In this document: positions 11,533-23,249 of the stretch, piece by piece | Layout of the letters: each line of letters opens with the position of its first letter | Position numbering within the stretch: position 1 is the stretch's first letter | From: Azolla caroliniana | Lineage: Eukaryota; Polypodiophyta | DNA: 64,000 nt | Assembly (NCBI GenBank): GCA_043228905.1 | Contig: JBHGNT010000003.1 | Coordinates: 8,680,001-8,744,000 of the forward strand | Direction of reading: 5' to 3' | Notes under the pieces: model-generated | The model's database searches: none | Told to the model about the DNA's origin: nothing | What the model saw: only the letters and a program-made list of their open reading frames with translations | Program-made: the position numbers and the translations under genes

Positions 11533-12050
11533 TGTTGAGATATCAAACTCAACTAGATTTAATTAGTTAGTCAACCACGTAACTTAGTAGTTACCTAGAT
11601 AGAATGTAGTTAGTCTGTTGACCTTAAAGCCTTAAATAGGATTTTGTACTTGAGTGGGATACATTCTAGATCCTCCACTCCCATGTTCATTTAATATAGG
11701 ACTTAACACATTTGTACCTATATTCTCCTCACACATGTGAACCCTTGCACATGAGGTGTATATATACCTCATTGAGGATATCGTTGTATTTTGATGATGC
11801 TTTTTAATATGCACTCTTGTTAATCATCCGCCATTTATATTATTGTTCGTAAGTGTAACTTCCTCTTACACGCATACACACATATATCACATAATATTCA
11901 GTTGTTTAACTACTCACATAATTAGACGTTAATTAACCCTTGCTTAATTACCTAATTATTAACACTATGTAACTCTCTCTCTACAAGACTCAATATCGAT
12001 CATCCTTATAATGTTAGGGTTGAGCGAATATACTCATGCCCTAACTCAAG
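11533..12050 (+). repeat. Probable 3' LTR of Copia T3 (right end unresolved)
   Basis: Begins TGTTGAGATATCAAACTC directly after the purine tract, as in the other T elements. The sequence downstream diverges strongly from the T1, T2 and T4 LTRs. I could not place its end; the next recognisable internal sequence starts at about 12060. Confidence 0.5.
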
Positions 12051-12507
12051 ACGTGTTCACACTAGGAGACAAAGTGGAAGGAGTCGGCCTTTTATGCCAA
12101 CCGTCAAGGGCTTGAAAAAGGAAGATGAATTGGAGATAACCAATTCAAACAAGAGGGGGAACAAATTGGAGACTGCCGATTCGGATGAGCCGAATCACAT
12201 GAAGGCCGAGCAGACGAGAGGACAATTGAAGTCAACGTCGACATAGAGGAGCCGACGGGTCGAGAAGCGCCAATGTCAAAACATCAAGGGAGCTGAGTTG
12301 GGCCTAATCAATAGACAAGCCGATCAAGGAGGTCGAGATGTACGGGGCCATACAGGTCAAGGAACATTGGACCAGAAGAGTCGTGGAACGCAGGACCGGA
12401 CGAGTCGAGGAGCGCGAGCAAGGCATGAAGACGCCAGGAGGAGCCGGAGACAAGGACCGACGAATGTTGACACGACAAACCGGCCTCAAGTTGAGCTTGA
12501 GGGGGAG
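12051..12507 (+). pseudogene. Copia T4: C-terminal extension only
   Basis: Encodes, with one stop near 12244, a stretch aligning to the T1 extension: VKGLKKEDELEITNSN, DEPNHMKAEQTRGQ, then SRGARARHEDARRSRR and PQVELEGEC. It runs straight into CTTGAGGGGGAG and an LTR. No RT or RNase H remains. Confidence 0.75.
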
Positions 12508-12940
12508 TGTTGAGTGAGCAAGCTCAACGTGGGTCGGATCTACTGAACAAGCCGAGAGCCGGATTGGGTGAAGACCAATTGGCTAGGCCCGGATCGGATT
12601 GGGAAGTTGGATCGATGAGGCGAATCTATGTGGAGCCGGTAGGCCATTAGAGGCCTACGATCTTATAATACTAGGAAGTTATATTCCTCAGAGTTAGTGT
12701 CAATAACTCAGTTATGAGCATTGAAGTACTTGTCAGTACTTCTGTTAGTCCTTTATGGACTTGTATAAAAAGTCCTCTCTGAGCACATTTGACTGTACAG
12801 ACTGTTATTTTTGAAATTGGGTTTTCGGTGTTCTGCTCTCTCTGTCTCTCCCGTGTACTGTGTTCTCTCTTTTCATTGATTCTCCGAGTTTCTGTTGCTA
12901 TCCGGTTGAGCCAGTTGTGTTTGTTGTTTTAGCTTCCGCA
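12508..12940 (+). repeat. 3' LTR of Copia T4
   Basis: A 433-bp LTR, TGTTGAGTGAGCAAGCTC to AGCTTCCGCA, with a TATA box at 12764 (TATAAAAAG) and CTCTCTGTCTCTCCCGTG. It is the closest partner of the T1 LTR at 7751-8150. Confidence 0.78.
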
Positions 12941-12949
12941 TGCTAATCT

Positions 12950-13165
12950 TTTCAAGCCTTCGCGGAATTCTCTTCATGGATTTCCTCGTGACATTCTTAT
13001 CATGGACTTCTCCCTCATGGAATTCTTATCATGGAATCCCTTGTGGATTCCGTTCATGGAACCTTTTCATGTAATGAATGCGCTCTAGGAATTCCCCTAG
13101 GGAATTCTCTTTCTGGAGTGATGGGGCACTCATGGAATCATGGGGTTGGTCATGTAATAAAGGGG
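12950..13165. repeat. Degenerate ATGGAATTC-type short repeats
   Basis: Many imperfect copies of TCATGGAATTCTTATC and related words (CATGGATTTCC, CATGGACTTC, CATGGAATCCC, AGGAATTCCCC), spaced 15-30 bp apart. No coding potential seen. Confidence 0.5.
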
Positions 13166-14545
13166 CTCCTATGGAATGAAGGCCCACTTGAATGAATTGA
13201 GGCTCTTGTTAACCTTGTCCTTCTTGTTAATACACCTATTTTTTTCTCTTGTTCCCTCTTCTTTTCTTAATCTCAACTTCAATTAAATCTTGTTCTTGGC
13301 TATAACCGTGACAATGTGAATAGTAAGGTCAATCATCTTGTGTCCAATTGGGAAGAAGAGGTCACTCACCACCGACATGCCCCTCAATAGATTGCTACTC
13401 CAATCCACTCAGAATGTTCAATCTCTCATAGAAGATGAAGCCATCCTACCTATTATCAAGCTCACACCCCTAGTTTATGTGGCCCAAAGAACTTGTTTTC
13501 ACTATTATTTTCTCCATCTAGAACATAGATTTATCTATGGAATTTGTTGTCTCGTGAGCCTGGTCGTGAAATAGATGGAAGTCCACATCATAATATAATA
13601 GGAAAATAAATATACTACAATAGGTTGTAAGGCTATTTATAGAATGATTGAGAACTTTCGTCAAGTGGGCCAACGGATACAACATTAAAAGATGAATGAT
13701 ATGATAGTGACATGTCGTGCAATGTATTTAAGTTTCCTAAGTTCAATAGCCCATTGCTCAAGTTTTGTATACTAATGTTAACCATTGCTTCCTATTCTTT
13801 ATCTATCTATTTCTCAATGTGATATGTATATTTAATTCTGTAAATTGCTAGTGTTACTCCTATCATGCATTTTCTAGACCATAAGACATGTGGTGAGGTC
13901 ATAGACAAAGGTTGAGTGTAGACACATTTGAAGTAGAACATCTCTCATGTGTCATGTCAACAAACATGGAATAAGACAATAACTACTTTTATGTTACTTT
14001 GTGGATTGCTTTGTTTTGGATACCTTATTCGTTAGAATCTAGAGGCATAAAAAAATGTGAACACAAAATTTGAAATGAAAAAGAGAGTATTCAAATATGC
14101 AACAAGGTGTACAATATAAGCAATTATACATAATCGTACATCGAATAACCTCTACATTTATAGTTTGGGAATATCGGATGATATGTACACACACGCACCT
14201 ACACTCCTTATAAGTATGTACAATTAGAACATTATTATTACTTTGTTCTCATAACAAACAAATTACTTTGTTTTGTAACAAACAAAAAAACTAAGTATGC
14301 ATGAACCATGTATTTACTTTATATGCCAATGAGTACATAGGAAAATGATAATGGAATACATTTGTACAGGCAACTTATTGTTATTGCATTTCAAAACAAT
14401 TGAATTGGCGATTTGTTTAGATGATGAAGTATAAATGACCATTAAAAGATGTTTGCAATTTTGATAATCTTTAAAAGACCACGACTATGCTTAAATTTTT
14501 TATCATCTTTAAATCACAACAATTATGTTCATATACCAAACAGGT
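13166..14545. other. AT-rich intergenic sequence, no gene seen
   Basis: I find no protein motif, terminal repeat or RNA gene here. Open frames are short and of random appearance, including 13338-13574. The base composition is clearly more AT-rich than the Copia block to the left. Confidence 0.6.
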
Positions 14546-15240
14546 ATTTTTTTCCCCCAAAAAAACTCTTTCCCATAGTTATAAAAATTTACTAATGAGA
14601 ATATTATATACAAATCTCAGTAGGGACGCGATAGTTCCATATTATGTGAAGGCCCACTGACTCAAGAAAGGGAGAGGATGACCATTGTTGTATAAAGGCT
14701 AATCGTTGTCTTTCAACTCCATCGGACCCACATGTGAGGCCATCGTATTGGTTCTTTAGAGTGGTGACAACTTCACTCCATATCCCCTGCAATAGGATTG
14801 CTTCATGCACGGTTTGATTGGAGAAGACTTGTCTACACCATTGTTTCGAGAGAATCCAAAGAGTTATTGGGATGACCAATTCGAACACGACTTGAGCTTT
14901 GGCATAAATCAGAGTTCAATGGATATTGTTGATGGTGAAAAACAAGATCTCTTGTGCTTTTATCATCAACGTCATCACCTCCTCCTGATGTTCGTATTTG
15001 TTAATTGGGCCTTGACATGATAACCAACATACATCCCCCCACTTGCATGTGACATAAATGCAATAGGTGGCCAACCCCCCGTCATATTCGATGAGTCTTT
15101 GGGCAGTCCCATGGAGCGTGTTGGATTGATTTTGTTGCATTTGGGCACGCTATACAATTAGGAGAGTTAAGGATCCCATGTTGCCACACTCCAACCAGTA
15201 GTGACCTATGTATTAATAGCCATTGATTTGGAATGTGGTA
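14546..15240 (-). pseudogene. 5'-truncated LINE fragment (RT zinc-binding C-terminus)
   Basis: On the - strand the zinc-binding domain of a plant LINE ORF2 is readable in pieces: LLIHRSLLVGVWQHG, SPNCIACPNATKSIQH, WDCPKTHRI (about 15080-15230), then the C-terminus ITLWILSKQWCRQVFSNQ and SPFLESVGLHI..WNYRVPTE (14604-14870). It parallels the better fragment at 54395-55760 almost line by line, including the 3' untranslated words TTACTAATGAGA and GGGACGCGATAGTTCCAT. Frameshifts separate the pieces. The homology stops near 15240, consistent with the 5' truncation typical of LINE copies. Confidence 0.82.
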
Positions 15241-15309
15241 ACCAAATTGGCTTACATACATACATGCATACATATACAAAAATCCATTATTGAAAACTCT
15301 AATCATCTA

Positions 15310-17639
15310 TGGAGGGAGAAAGTGGAGATGCAATAGTACTACATGCTTGAGCTATGGTGAAAAATAGTACGTTCTTTTATTTTTCATTACCTTGTTCAAA
15401 TACCAACGAACATTTATTTTTCTACATTGAGGAAACTTGAATTTTCCCAAGTCACTAAATGGTTCATATAGCGTTGTCAAAAAACTTGATCCAAGCATCC
15501 CCATGGAAACGAGTGTTAAATGTTCTCGATCATGGAGATTCAATCAAATGTCTTTTTGAATCCCTCGAGGAACAAAAAAACCAACAAAATTGTGAAACAT
15601 GAGATCATCATCCTTTCATAGAGGAATCATTCTCTCGAATGGAGTTGCAACCTAGCAAGTAGTCAATTATGTAGCTTCATTTGGAGAAAGGAGAAAGAAC
15701 ACATGGATATTTATATTTAAAAAGTGACATGTTTAACATTCCTATTTACTTTCAAAACATGGTTGAATGGTGTTATCGATGATATTTTATTTGAAGAAGC
15801 CATGACAATAAAGAAACAAATAAGTAAACACAAGATTGCAAGTTGAAACAAAATGCGAACACATTGCCTTTATATAAGCTTTGAATTCTCGGACGTGTTT
15901 TAGTAAATACCCAACATGTTACTGGTACATTCAATTTCATTATATTCTAGGTTGGATCATGGACTCTAAATCTAGAATTCAATAACCTCACTTTACGATA
16001 ATGACAATTTACAAATTTAAGTGGATTCAAATTGGCAGAGTTTTTGTATGACAAAGTGGGGTGAGGAAGAGAGTATAGTGAGGGAGAGACCGTTTCCAAA
16101 CTCATATAGTAAATTTAAGTAGTTGGTTGAGATTTGAAGGGAAGTCTGCATGTTAAATAAAAGGCGTAGTTGAGCATCATGGAATAGCCCCCAATACATG
16201 CTAAATCAGAATATGAAAATAAACCCTTTATATCTAATTGACAAGACTTTAGCCATTTAGCAAATGATGACGTAAAGATACTTCTAGATGTATAAATATT
16301 TAGTATTACAACTTGTGCTTTGTAATAATAGGTTGTTATATCAAGGCATTCAAGTTCGTTATAAAGAAAAAGTAATTTTACATTGGCATCATGCATACTA
16401 ATAGTTTGCGACTTAATATATGGTTACATGAATCGTTTTTTAGGGCCCAATTTTCAAGAACAATAGTTTTGATTGAAAAACAATGTTGACATAAAGCAAT
16501 AAACTATAATGGGGATTACAAATTAATGAATAAGAATGCCATTTTACTTTATCCAATTCTAAAAATGCCACAAACTATGTATTTTTATGCACAATTGAAT
16601 GTCTTCTACTAAAACTCAAATGAATCAGCTCATAGAAGAGGAAAATGTAGTTACCATACTTCTAAACTTAATACCAGTCATGCATGCTTAAAATGCTTGC
16701 TTTAATATGACAAAATGCCTAGTTATTATTGACGATTAGTAATCAATGTCTACAACTTAAATCAACAACTAGTTGTCTCAAGATTTGCAATGCATAAGTG
16801 TAATGACTAGATGCTAAAGTTTTCATGATTATCGTTGCCTCATTATCGAAATCAATCATTTTTCGAAAACTTGGTGTTTGCTCTGTTAAAAATTTGGAAC
16901 ATTGTTGCAAATTGGGTAATACTATGGTAAACTAGAGGAGAGAGGCACTTTGATAGCTTACCCACAAAGACACGACGATAGATAGATAAATTTTATTACC
17001 GTTTTGGGGGTCAAATATGACATACAAGATCAACATGGAACATTTTGTACATAATGTGCATGGATATGGTAGAGATGAATAGACATACATATCGTTAATG
17101 CTGATGAGAAACCAATAAAATCTATGGGAGGAGGCCAAGGACTGAAAGTGTGTTCTTTCAACTCCTATTCTTGACCTTGACATGAACCAAATGACCTTCT
17201 TCTTCCACAACTACCAACCGACATACTACAGGTTTGGGACAGGTAGGCATTTGGGGGAGTACGAGACCAGTGGAATATCTAAAGGAATTTATCATGACTT
17301 GTTGTTGCTCATCGGACATATTTAAATACAGCCTTATTGCTGTGCGCAAGTGGCACATATATACCCTCGGGCGAATATCTCGCTGGTCAGTTTTGTTTCA
17401 TTTACAAAGGTACGAGCAGTAGCCTGTCGAAGTGCCAATGATATGATTTCTTGCCGTCGGTTACGAGTCGATCGAAGAACACGGAAATGGATAGATGATC
17501 CAGAGAGAGAGAGAGCCCAGTTCAAATATGAAATGTGTCTACCAGTTTGGGAGTTTTGAGTGTTAAAACTTAGAGGGGTATTTTGGGTAATTTTCAAAAA
17601 CCAGAAAACTATAGGCTATTTACTACTATTATGATTTCT
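15310..17639. other. AT-rich intergenic sequence, no gene seen
   Basis: No domain, repeat terminus or RNA gene recognised on either strand. Frames in 15352-17600 are short and lack recognisable composition. Confidence 0.6.
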
Positions 17640-17703
17640 TAGAGACAGAGAGAAACAGAGACAGAGACAGAGAGAAACAGAGACAGAGACAGAGACAGAG
17701 AGC
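17640..17703. repeat. Purine microsatellite (AGAGAC/AGAGAA)
   Basis: A run of GAGACA and GAGAAAC units, about 60 bp, lying 5' of the ARID-HMG gene. It is probably in the promoter or at the start of the transcript; GA-rich tracts are common in plant core promoters. Confidence 0.85.
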
Positions 17704-17784
17704 GCAAACGCAGGATTAGGGTTATGGAGTATAGGAAACGAACCCAAAATAATACTCTGTGTCGTCGCGGCAAAGTAACAGTGC

Positions 17785-17917
17785 GAACCCTAACCCTAAC
17801 CCTGACACATTGAACCCTAACCCTAACCCTAACCCTAACGTTAACCCTAATCCTAATCCCATTCCTAACCCTAACTCCGACAGAGCTAACCCTAACGCTG
17901 ACAGAGCTAACTCTAAC
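17785..17917. repeat. Telomere-type CCCTAA repeats in the leader of the ARID-HMG gene
   Basis: Perfect and near-perfect AACCCT units, for example 17785-17803 and 17812-17838, then degenerate TCCTAA, ACCCTAACG and CTCTAACC units. The period is 6 bp (CCCTAA), not the 7 bp (CCCTAAA) usual for plant telomeres. The array lies about 600-730 bp upstream of the proposed ATG, before a good splice donor at 18082, so it is probably in the 5' leader. Confidence 0.85.
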
Positions 17918-18081
17918 CCCACCGTAATCCCAACAGACGTATTCCGCGACTTGTGTTTTTTCCTTCGTTCACTTGGGTCATCGCAAACCCTCGATTTTGC
18001 TGCTTGGGTCATCTCTTGCCGTCGGGTTCTCCGACTTGGGTTCTCGCGAAACCCTTGATTTTGCGATTTGGGTCATTGTCT
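17918..18081 (+). other. Probable 5' leader exon of the ARID-HMG gene
   Basis: The sequence has the composition of a plant leader and ends at a strong donor, CTT/GTAAGTTTTTTTCCC, at 18081/18082. The matching acceptor lies somewhere between about 18380 and 18510 and I cannot fix it. An ATG at 17759 opens a 99-codon frame whose first half is Asn-Pro repeats translated from the AACCCT array; it stops before the donor and has no family resemblance, so I treat the exon as untranslated. Confidence 0.45.
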
Positions 18082-18514
18082 TGTAAGTTTTTTTCCCCCT
18101 TCTTAGCTTATTTTGTCCCTGTTTCTGTTTATTCTGTGTAATACTTCAGGTTTAGCTGTGGATGCTTAAAGTTTTGAGTCAAAAGGAAGATAGTTCTTAC
18201 ATTGAGATTTGGCCAATTCTTATTTCTTTGCAAAAAACAAGCTTTTCTTTGTCTTTCGTTTGTTTGGCTATATGGCTCAGAAGGACGAAAGCTATGGTCA
18301 GATCTCATTCGAAATATACTTTTCTTAAATGATCAAAGAGAATGAAGTAGGAGTACATTCACACTCACCAGGGTTTGCTCCTTTTGATCAATAAAAAGGC
18401 GAACCTTCTCTCTCTTTAAACTTAGGAAGAAGATCAGAAGAGGGATCTTCTAACTGTAATTTATTCAATGCAAGAATACCTGAGGAGGCAGCTTCATTTG
18501 ATCCTCGAAAGAAG

Positions 18515-21500
18515 ATGAAAATGAACCTTCGCAATGGCCCCGAGACCTTGGAATCAAACCCACAACGTATGGATGAGGAGAAAGATGTCAACGATGATAT
18601 TAATGAAGGTTCACCTGAACTGCAAGATGGCATTCATTTGGAGTCACAAATGACATCTCCCTCAGAATCCGTTCCACATGGTCGGGATGGAATTGGATGC
18701 CCGCAATTCTATCCTCCTCCTTCGGCAACACATCATGACGTGATCAAAGATCCTGAGCTCTTCATAGCAACTTTGGACAACTTCCTAGCTGCTCTTGGAA
18801 CGAGGCTAACGTGAGTGGTGGTAATCCAACGTCTACATTTTGCATATGAAAAGGGATTTAACTTTGTATTTGCTTATTGGGTTGCTGGAGATAGGAAGCG
18901 TGTAGCTTATCCTAGTAACAAGGCTAATGTTTGTGGTGGTAACGAAACAAGTTTTGCATTTCATAGAACCCAGAAAAAGAGAAGGGTATTGTAGTCTTAG
19001 TCCTTTCTTTGCATTTATAACCTATGCATTGCTCATGGTTTCTCGTTTTTTGGATATATCTCTTTAAAAATCTAATCATGCCAGCTTCAATAAAGCTTCT
19101 GACATTGTATTGGTGATAGAAATTGGAAAAGGGGGGAAAAGGCTCTTTTAGCGTAGCTCCTTTTTGAGATTTAGCTATGCATTCTCTTTCGGATAAGAAG
19201 GATTTTTTTGTATATCTCTTTGAAAACCTGTTCATGACAATTGATATCTCCACATTGTCCATATACGTTTATGCATATGTTTGCACATTGATTCCCGCAA
19301 ATTGGATGGTAGAAAGATTAGGTTAGTGAATCTCTTTATGTGAACGAGAATGATATGTTTTTCCCATGGCTTCTTGATATATCATTGCTATGCATTCTCT
19401 CCAAACACTCTCAGAAGGTTATATTAGTTGAACCTGGTAGAGCCGTTTTTTGTAGACTATCTCATTTGATGTGAACTAAGATTTAGTGGTTTTTCTGCTT
19501 ATGTAACAATGAAGTGTTCAAGCTCTCACTGCAGGATACCAAAGGTAGGAGACAAAGAGATAGATTTGCATGTTTTCTATCGTGAGGTTACTGCTCGTGG
19601 TGGTCTTGAGCAGGTAAATCCCGCTTTTAAGATAGTCTAGTTTAGGATGTATTTTTTGGAACATACAGATTTATGCATCTAAAAAGTATGGAACACCATT
19701 AAACATTTTCTCAATTTATACATTAAGGATGTGATTTGTACCCGTTTCATGCACATATAGTGTACTGAAGTCTAAAATGAAATGTTAGAATAGTTGAATA
19801 TCTGTAAGTAATTGGATTTTGGGTCATAATTGCACAGGTAATTCGTTCAGCGTCTTGGAAAGAGCTCTGCAATGCCTTAAAGCTGGAACGTGCTTTAAAT
19901 AATCGATCTTATGCCCTCCGCAAGCATTATGTCAATCTTTTATTTCATTATGAGCAAGTTTACTTTTTCAGAGTGGAAGGACAACTTCTATCTCCTCCTG
20001 GTATGATAATAGTTTACCAGTTAGAAATTGTTTGATATATATGGATGGGGTACACATCTGGGTTCTTTCAGTTCTTGTTAATTTGGATTTTTGCTTTGTG
20101 GATACAGTTCCATTACCTGCACCGATCCCTGTGCTGAAATCTAAAGAGCCGAGCTCTCCTTATGAGGTACCGCTAGAGATGAGATCCTTATTGAAGAAGA
20201 AGAAACAGAAGCTAGATCCAGTACAGGTTTTTGGAGGTGAATGTTTCATACATGCAGTTCATTTTTTGGCAGTTAGCAAAGTTGGTCTTTGTTTGTCAAA
20301 TGCAAACTTCTTATTTAGCCTTTGGTCTTTGCTTCGTTTGTAGTTGATCCTGCGGCGTCAGTTGGTGCTGTTGCCACTGGAGCTATTTGTGGTAAATTTG
20401 ACGAAGGCTACTTTGTAACAGTAGTTGTAGGTACTGAAAAGCTAAGTGGTGTTTTGTACCACTTCTCTCCTCGAAAGAAAGCCCAACAATTTGCAAGTGT
20501 TCCAAGTTTACTTGATGGCATCGGAACTGAAGGGACGACAACGGGCTTGGAGATACAATTGTATGGAAAGAAGAAAGAACGTGTCCAAAAAAAGGATCCG
20601 AATGGTCCAAAACGCACACGGACGGGCTATAACATATATTTCAAAGAACAGCGTGCACGGTTAAAAGAGCTATACCCGGGCAGTAAGGGACTTGGCAAGA
20701 AGGTTATTGATATGTGGAACAAGCTTCCAGAGGAAGAGAAATCTGTGAGTCACTGCTGTGATGTTAAATTTATACATTCATTTCTCACATAGTGTGCTAC
20801 ATGGATTTACTAACATTATCTTGGGTCTTCTTTATGACAGTACTATAATGCTCTTGGTAATGTGGAACGGGAGAGATACTTGGCAGAATATCGGGAGAAG
20901 ATGAAGGTGCAGCAATCACAAGGCACTGATAGTATCAATAATGGTGCTGTGGGAAGTGCACCGGTTGCAGAGGTTGACCGTGATGCTTATTATGTTAGTC
21001 ATGATTATCATGTCTCATTGGATGTGGAAAGCGAGGTCCAAACTGGTCATTCTACTGTGCATAATTCTGTCCGGGAGCAAGTTTATCATGGGTACCGTGC
21101 AGATGAGTCCCTTGTCGAGTCTGAGATACCGGGAGCTCATTTAGTCTCTGAGCAAACATATGAAATACAAGATGATGAAGGAGATTTCCCCCAAGAGCAT
21201 GCCTCGGACGAAGAAGAGGATGACAATGAGGTAGAGGAAGCTTATGAAGAGGAAGAAGATGAGACGATCTATCGAAATGCTGATAAAATCTTGGAGCAGG
21301 AAGAAGACGAAGAACAAGAACAAGAACAAGAACAAGAACAAGAACAAGAACAAGAACATGAATATGGAGGTAAGTACCAGAGTTATGATGTTCCAGAACA
21401 GGCATATCTGGCAGATGACGCCGCCACAGCTGCAATTGCAAAGCATGCATACTATGGTTCAGACCATACATATCCATATGTTCCAGAAGGGTCTCAAGGT

Positions 21501-22106
21501 TCTACCCATGTCACATCATTGGAACATTCGCCATATAGGGGGAGAGATAATGGACAAGTCATATATAATACTCGTGTGATGCAACATGGGCGCCCAGACA
21601 TTTCAGTCGATAACGTGGTAGCACAACATCTTTTTTCTCATGATAGGTATGGGTACTCTCCTGCTCGGCCTGGGACTCTGGGTTTATCTCTTCCTCCAGA
21701 ACAAGCAGCTTTCTCTAGGCAGGAGGAACCCAATACTTACATGGGACCACCTTTGCAACATCACCAAAACCAAGGTGTTCCACCAAGCATTCAAACAAGG
21801 CATCAGCCACTGTCAGAGCTAGGATATCAAGATAGGTATCCCTATCATATTCAAATGCCACAGACTCAGATGTATGCCCGCCCATCCCCACCTCCACCTC
21901 CACCTCCACCTCCACATGCATATATGCCACGTTTTCCACATCCATCTTACAACATGCAATGGAGTGATGCCGAAGCTTTCCAGCATGCGCATGGTGGATA
22001 TGTACCCCAGCTACACCATCCACAGGCAGTTGTTCCAGATGTTGCAGCCGTTAGACCTGCTTCACATGCATATCAGGCACAGGATGGTGGACAAACTAAA
22101 CTGTGA
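18515..22106 (+). CDS. ARID-HMG box DNA-binding protein with long C-terminal extension
   Basis: Six coding exons join in consistent phase: 18515-18810, 19535-19613, 19838-20000, 20108-20236, 20344-20744, 20841-22106. All introns are GT-AG. The product is about 777 residues if the first ATG is 18515; the frame stays open upstream, so the start is provisional. The ARID domain covers about residues 76-180 (LFIATLDNFLAALGTRLT, LHVFYREVTARGGLEQ, SASWKELCNALKL, LRKHYVNLLFHYEQVYFF). The HMG box covers about 307-378 (DPNGPKRTRTGYNIYFKEQR, VIDMWNKLPEEEK, YLAEYREKMK). This order defines the plant ARID-HMG family (Arabidopsis HMGB9/10/11/15 type), nuclear proteins binding AT-rich DNA. Family members usually end soon after the HMG box. 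Here about 400 residues follow: acidic DEEEDDNEVEEAYEEEED, an EQ run, then Tyr/His/Pro-rich sequence with nine prolines. No frame damage is visible, so I consider it functional. Confidence 0.9.
21300..21360 (+). repeat. In-frame GAACAA microsatellite coding Glu-Gln
   Basis: About eight GAACAA units in the last exon of the ARID-HMG gene, coding EQEQEQ and following an acidic DEEE-rich segment. The hexamer keeps the frame whatever the copy number. Confidence 0.9.
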
Positions 22107-23249
22107 ACCATAACTGCTTAACGGTGGACCATACAACCTGAACCCAAAGGTCTAAACAGTGAACACTATACACTAAACCCTAGCCTTGACAAACTAAACC
22201 CGAATTGTGTCAAACCAAAGCTAACCCTTTACAAAGTAAACCCCGAGCCCTAAATCTTGTCAAATGAAAACCTTGATCTTGACAAACCCAGAATCCTAAA
22301 TTGAAAAGCTTAAACCCTAAACTTTGGCAAACTAAACCCTAAACCTTAGGACTGGTACTCAACTCCGGAGCATATTCATAGCTTAGTTAAATCATATGAG
22401 GCTTGAATTTTAACCTAATTTTGGATGGCTGCGCAAGTTTCAATTTTGAGGAATTGCAGCTTACATTGTTCTGATCCTCACTCTCTATAAGAAACGTTGA
22501 TATGGGCTCGTGTACTTTGGGTCTGTTGTAAATTGCTGATGTTTGTAAATAGGCTGATTGCCAGCAAACGATTAGACCTGTTTTCTATGGAAATCCCCTG
22601 CACTATTAATTATTACATGTTACTTATCTCTGTTTTGTCATCATGGTTATTTTGCATAAGATTTTGTATTGAGGTATGTTATTTTCTAAAGAACAAAAAA
22701 TAGGTGATGTGCAAGCGTTATCACAATGTGGGTGACATGCTGAGGCACAATTGTCTATCCTGGAAAACTAGAGGTGAAAAACAAATCCAAAGTTAGTTTC
22801 TGTCGGTTGGAATTATATTCGTAAATAAAGTGTGTGGTATATCAACTGTTTTGGGTTGTCAACTGTTTGAATAGATGTACATTCATATATCTTCATGCAT
22901 TTTCATCTTCATTAGTATTGTGGTTGCCTTCCATGATATCAAGTGGCATAAATGGTATGGCCCTAAAATAAAATATTTGTAGCCTCATCGAGGTTGATCA
23001 AACAGACATGCTGAATTTGCCAAAAGCTGTAGTTTTGCAATCCGGAAGCACCCAAACCCTTTAGATTATATTATTATACCTGTCAGGACTCCAAAGTTGA
23101 GATGTAATAGCAGTTGCTCTAGCTTAAATTCTCTAGATTTTCATAGCAAATCAGATGTGTTGATACACATGCTCCTTCCGAACATATATACTTTCCTCTT
23201 TGTGTTGATGACGGCACAATAAATGGCTAAACTCATTATATGGCCTTTT
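22107..23249 (+). other. 3' flank of the ARID-HMG gene with degenerate CTAAACCC words
   Basis: Between about 22180 and 22345 the words CTAAACCC, AAACCCTAAA and TAAACCCTAGCC recur every 15-30 bp between unrelated TTGACAAA segments. This looks like an eroded telomere-type or telo-box repeat. It probably forms part of the 3' UTR, but I cannot place the polyadenylation site. From 22400 to 23249 I see nothing further. Confidence 0.5.

Noticed and set aside
17759-18058. 99-codon frame beginning MSSRQSNSANPNPNP, possible N-terminal exon or small protein
   Set aside because: The Asn-Pro text is only the translation of AACCCT repeats. The frame stops before the splice donor and resembles no ARID-HMG N-terminus.
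21244-21579. Alternative frame rich in Lys-Asn (KNKNKN) in the last ARID-HMG exon
   Set aside because: It is the shifted reading of the GAACAA microsatellite; the EQ frame joins the HMG box in phase.
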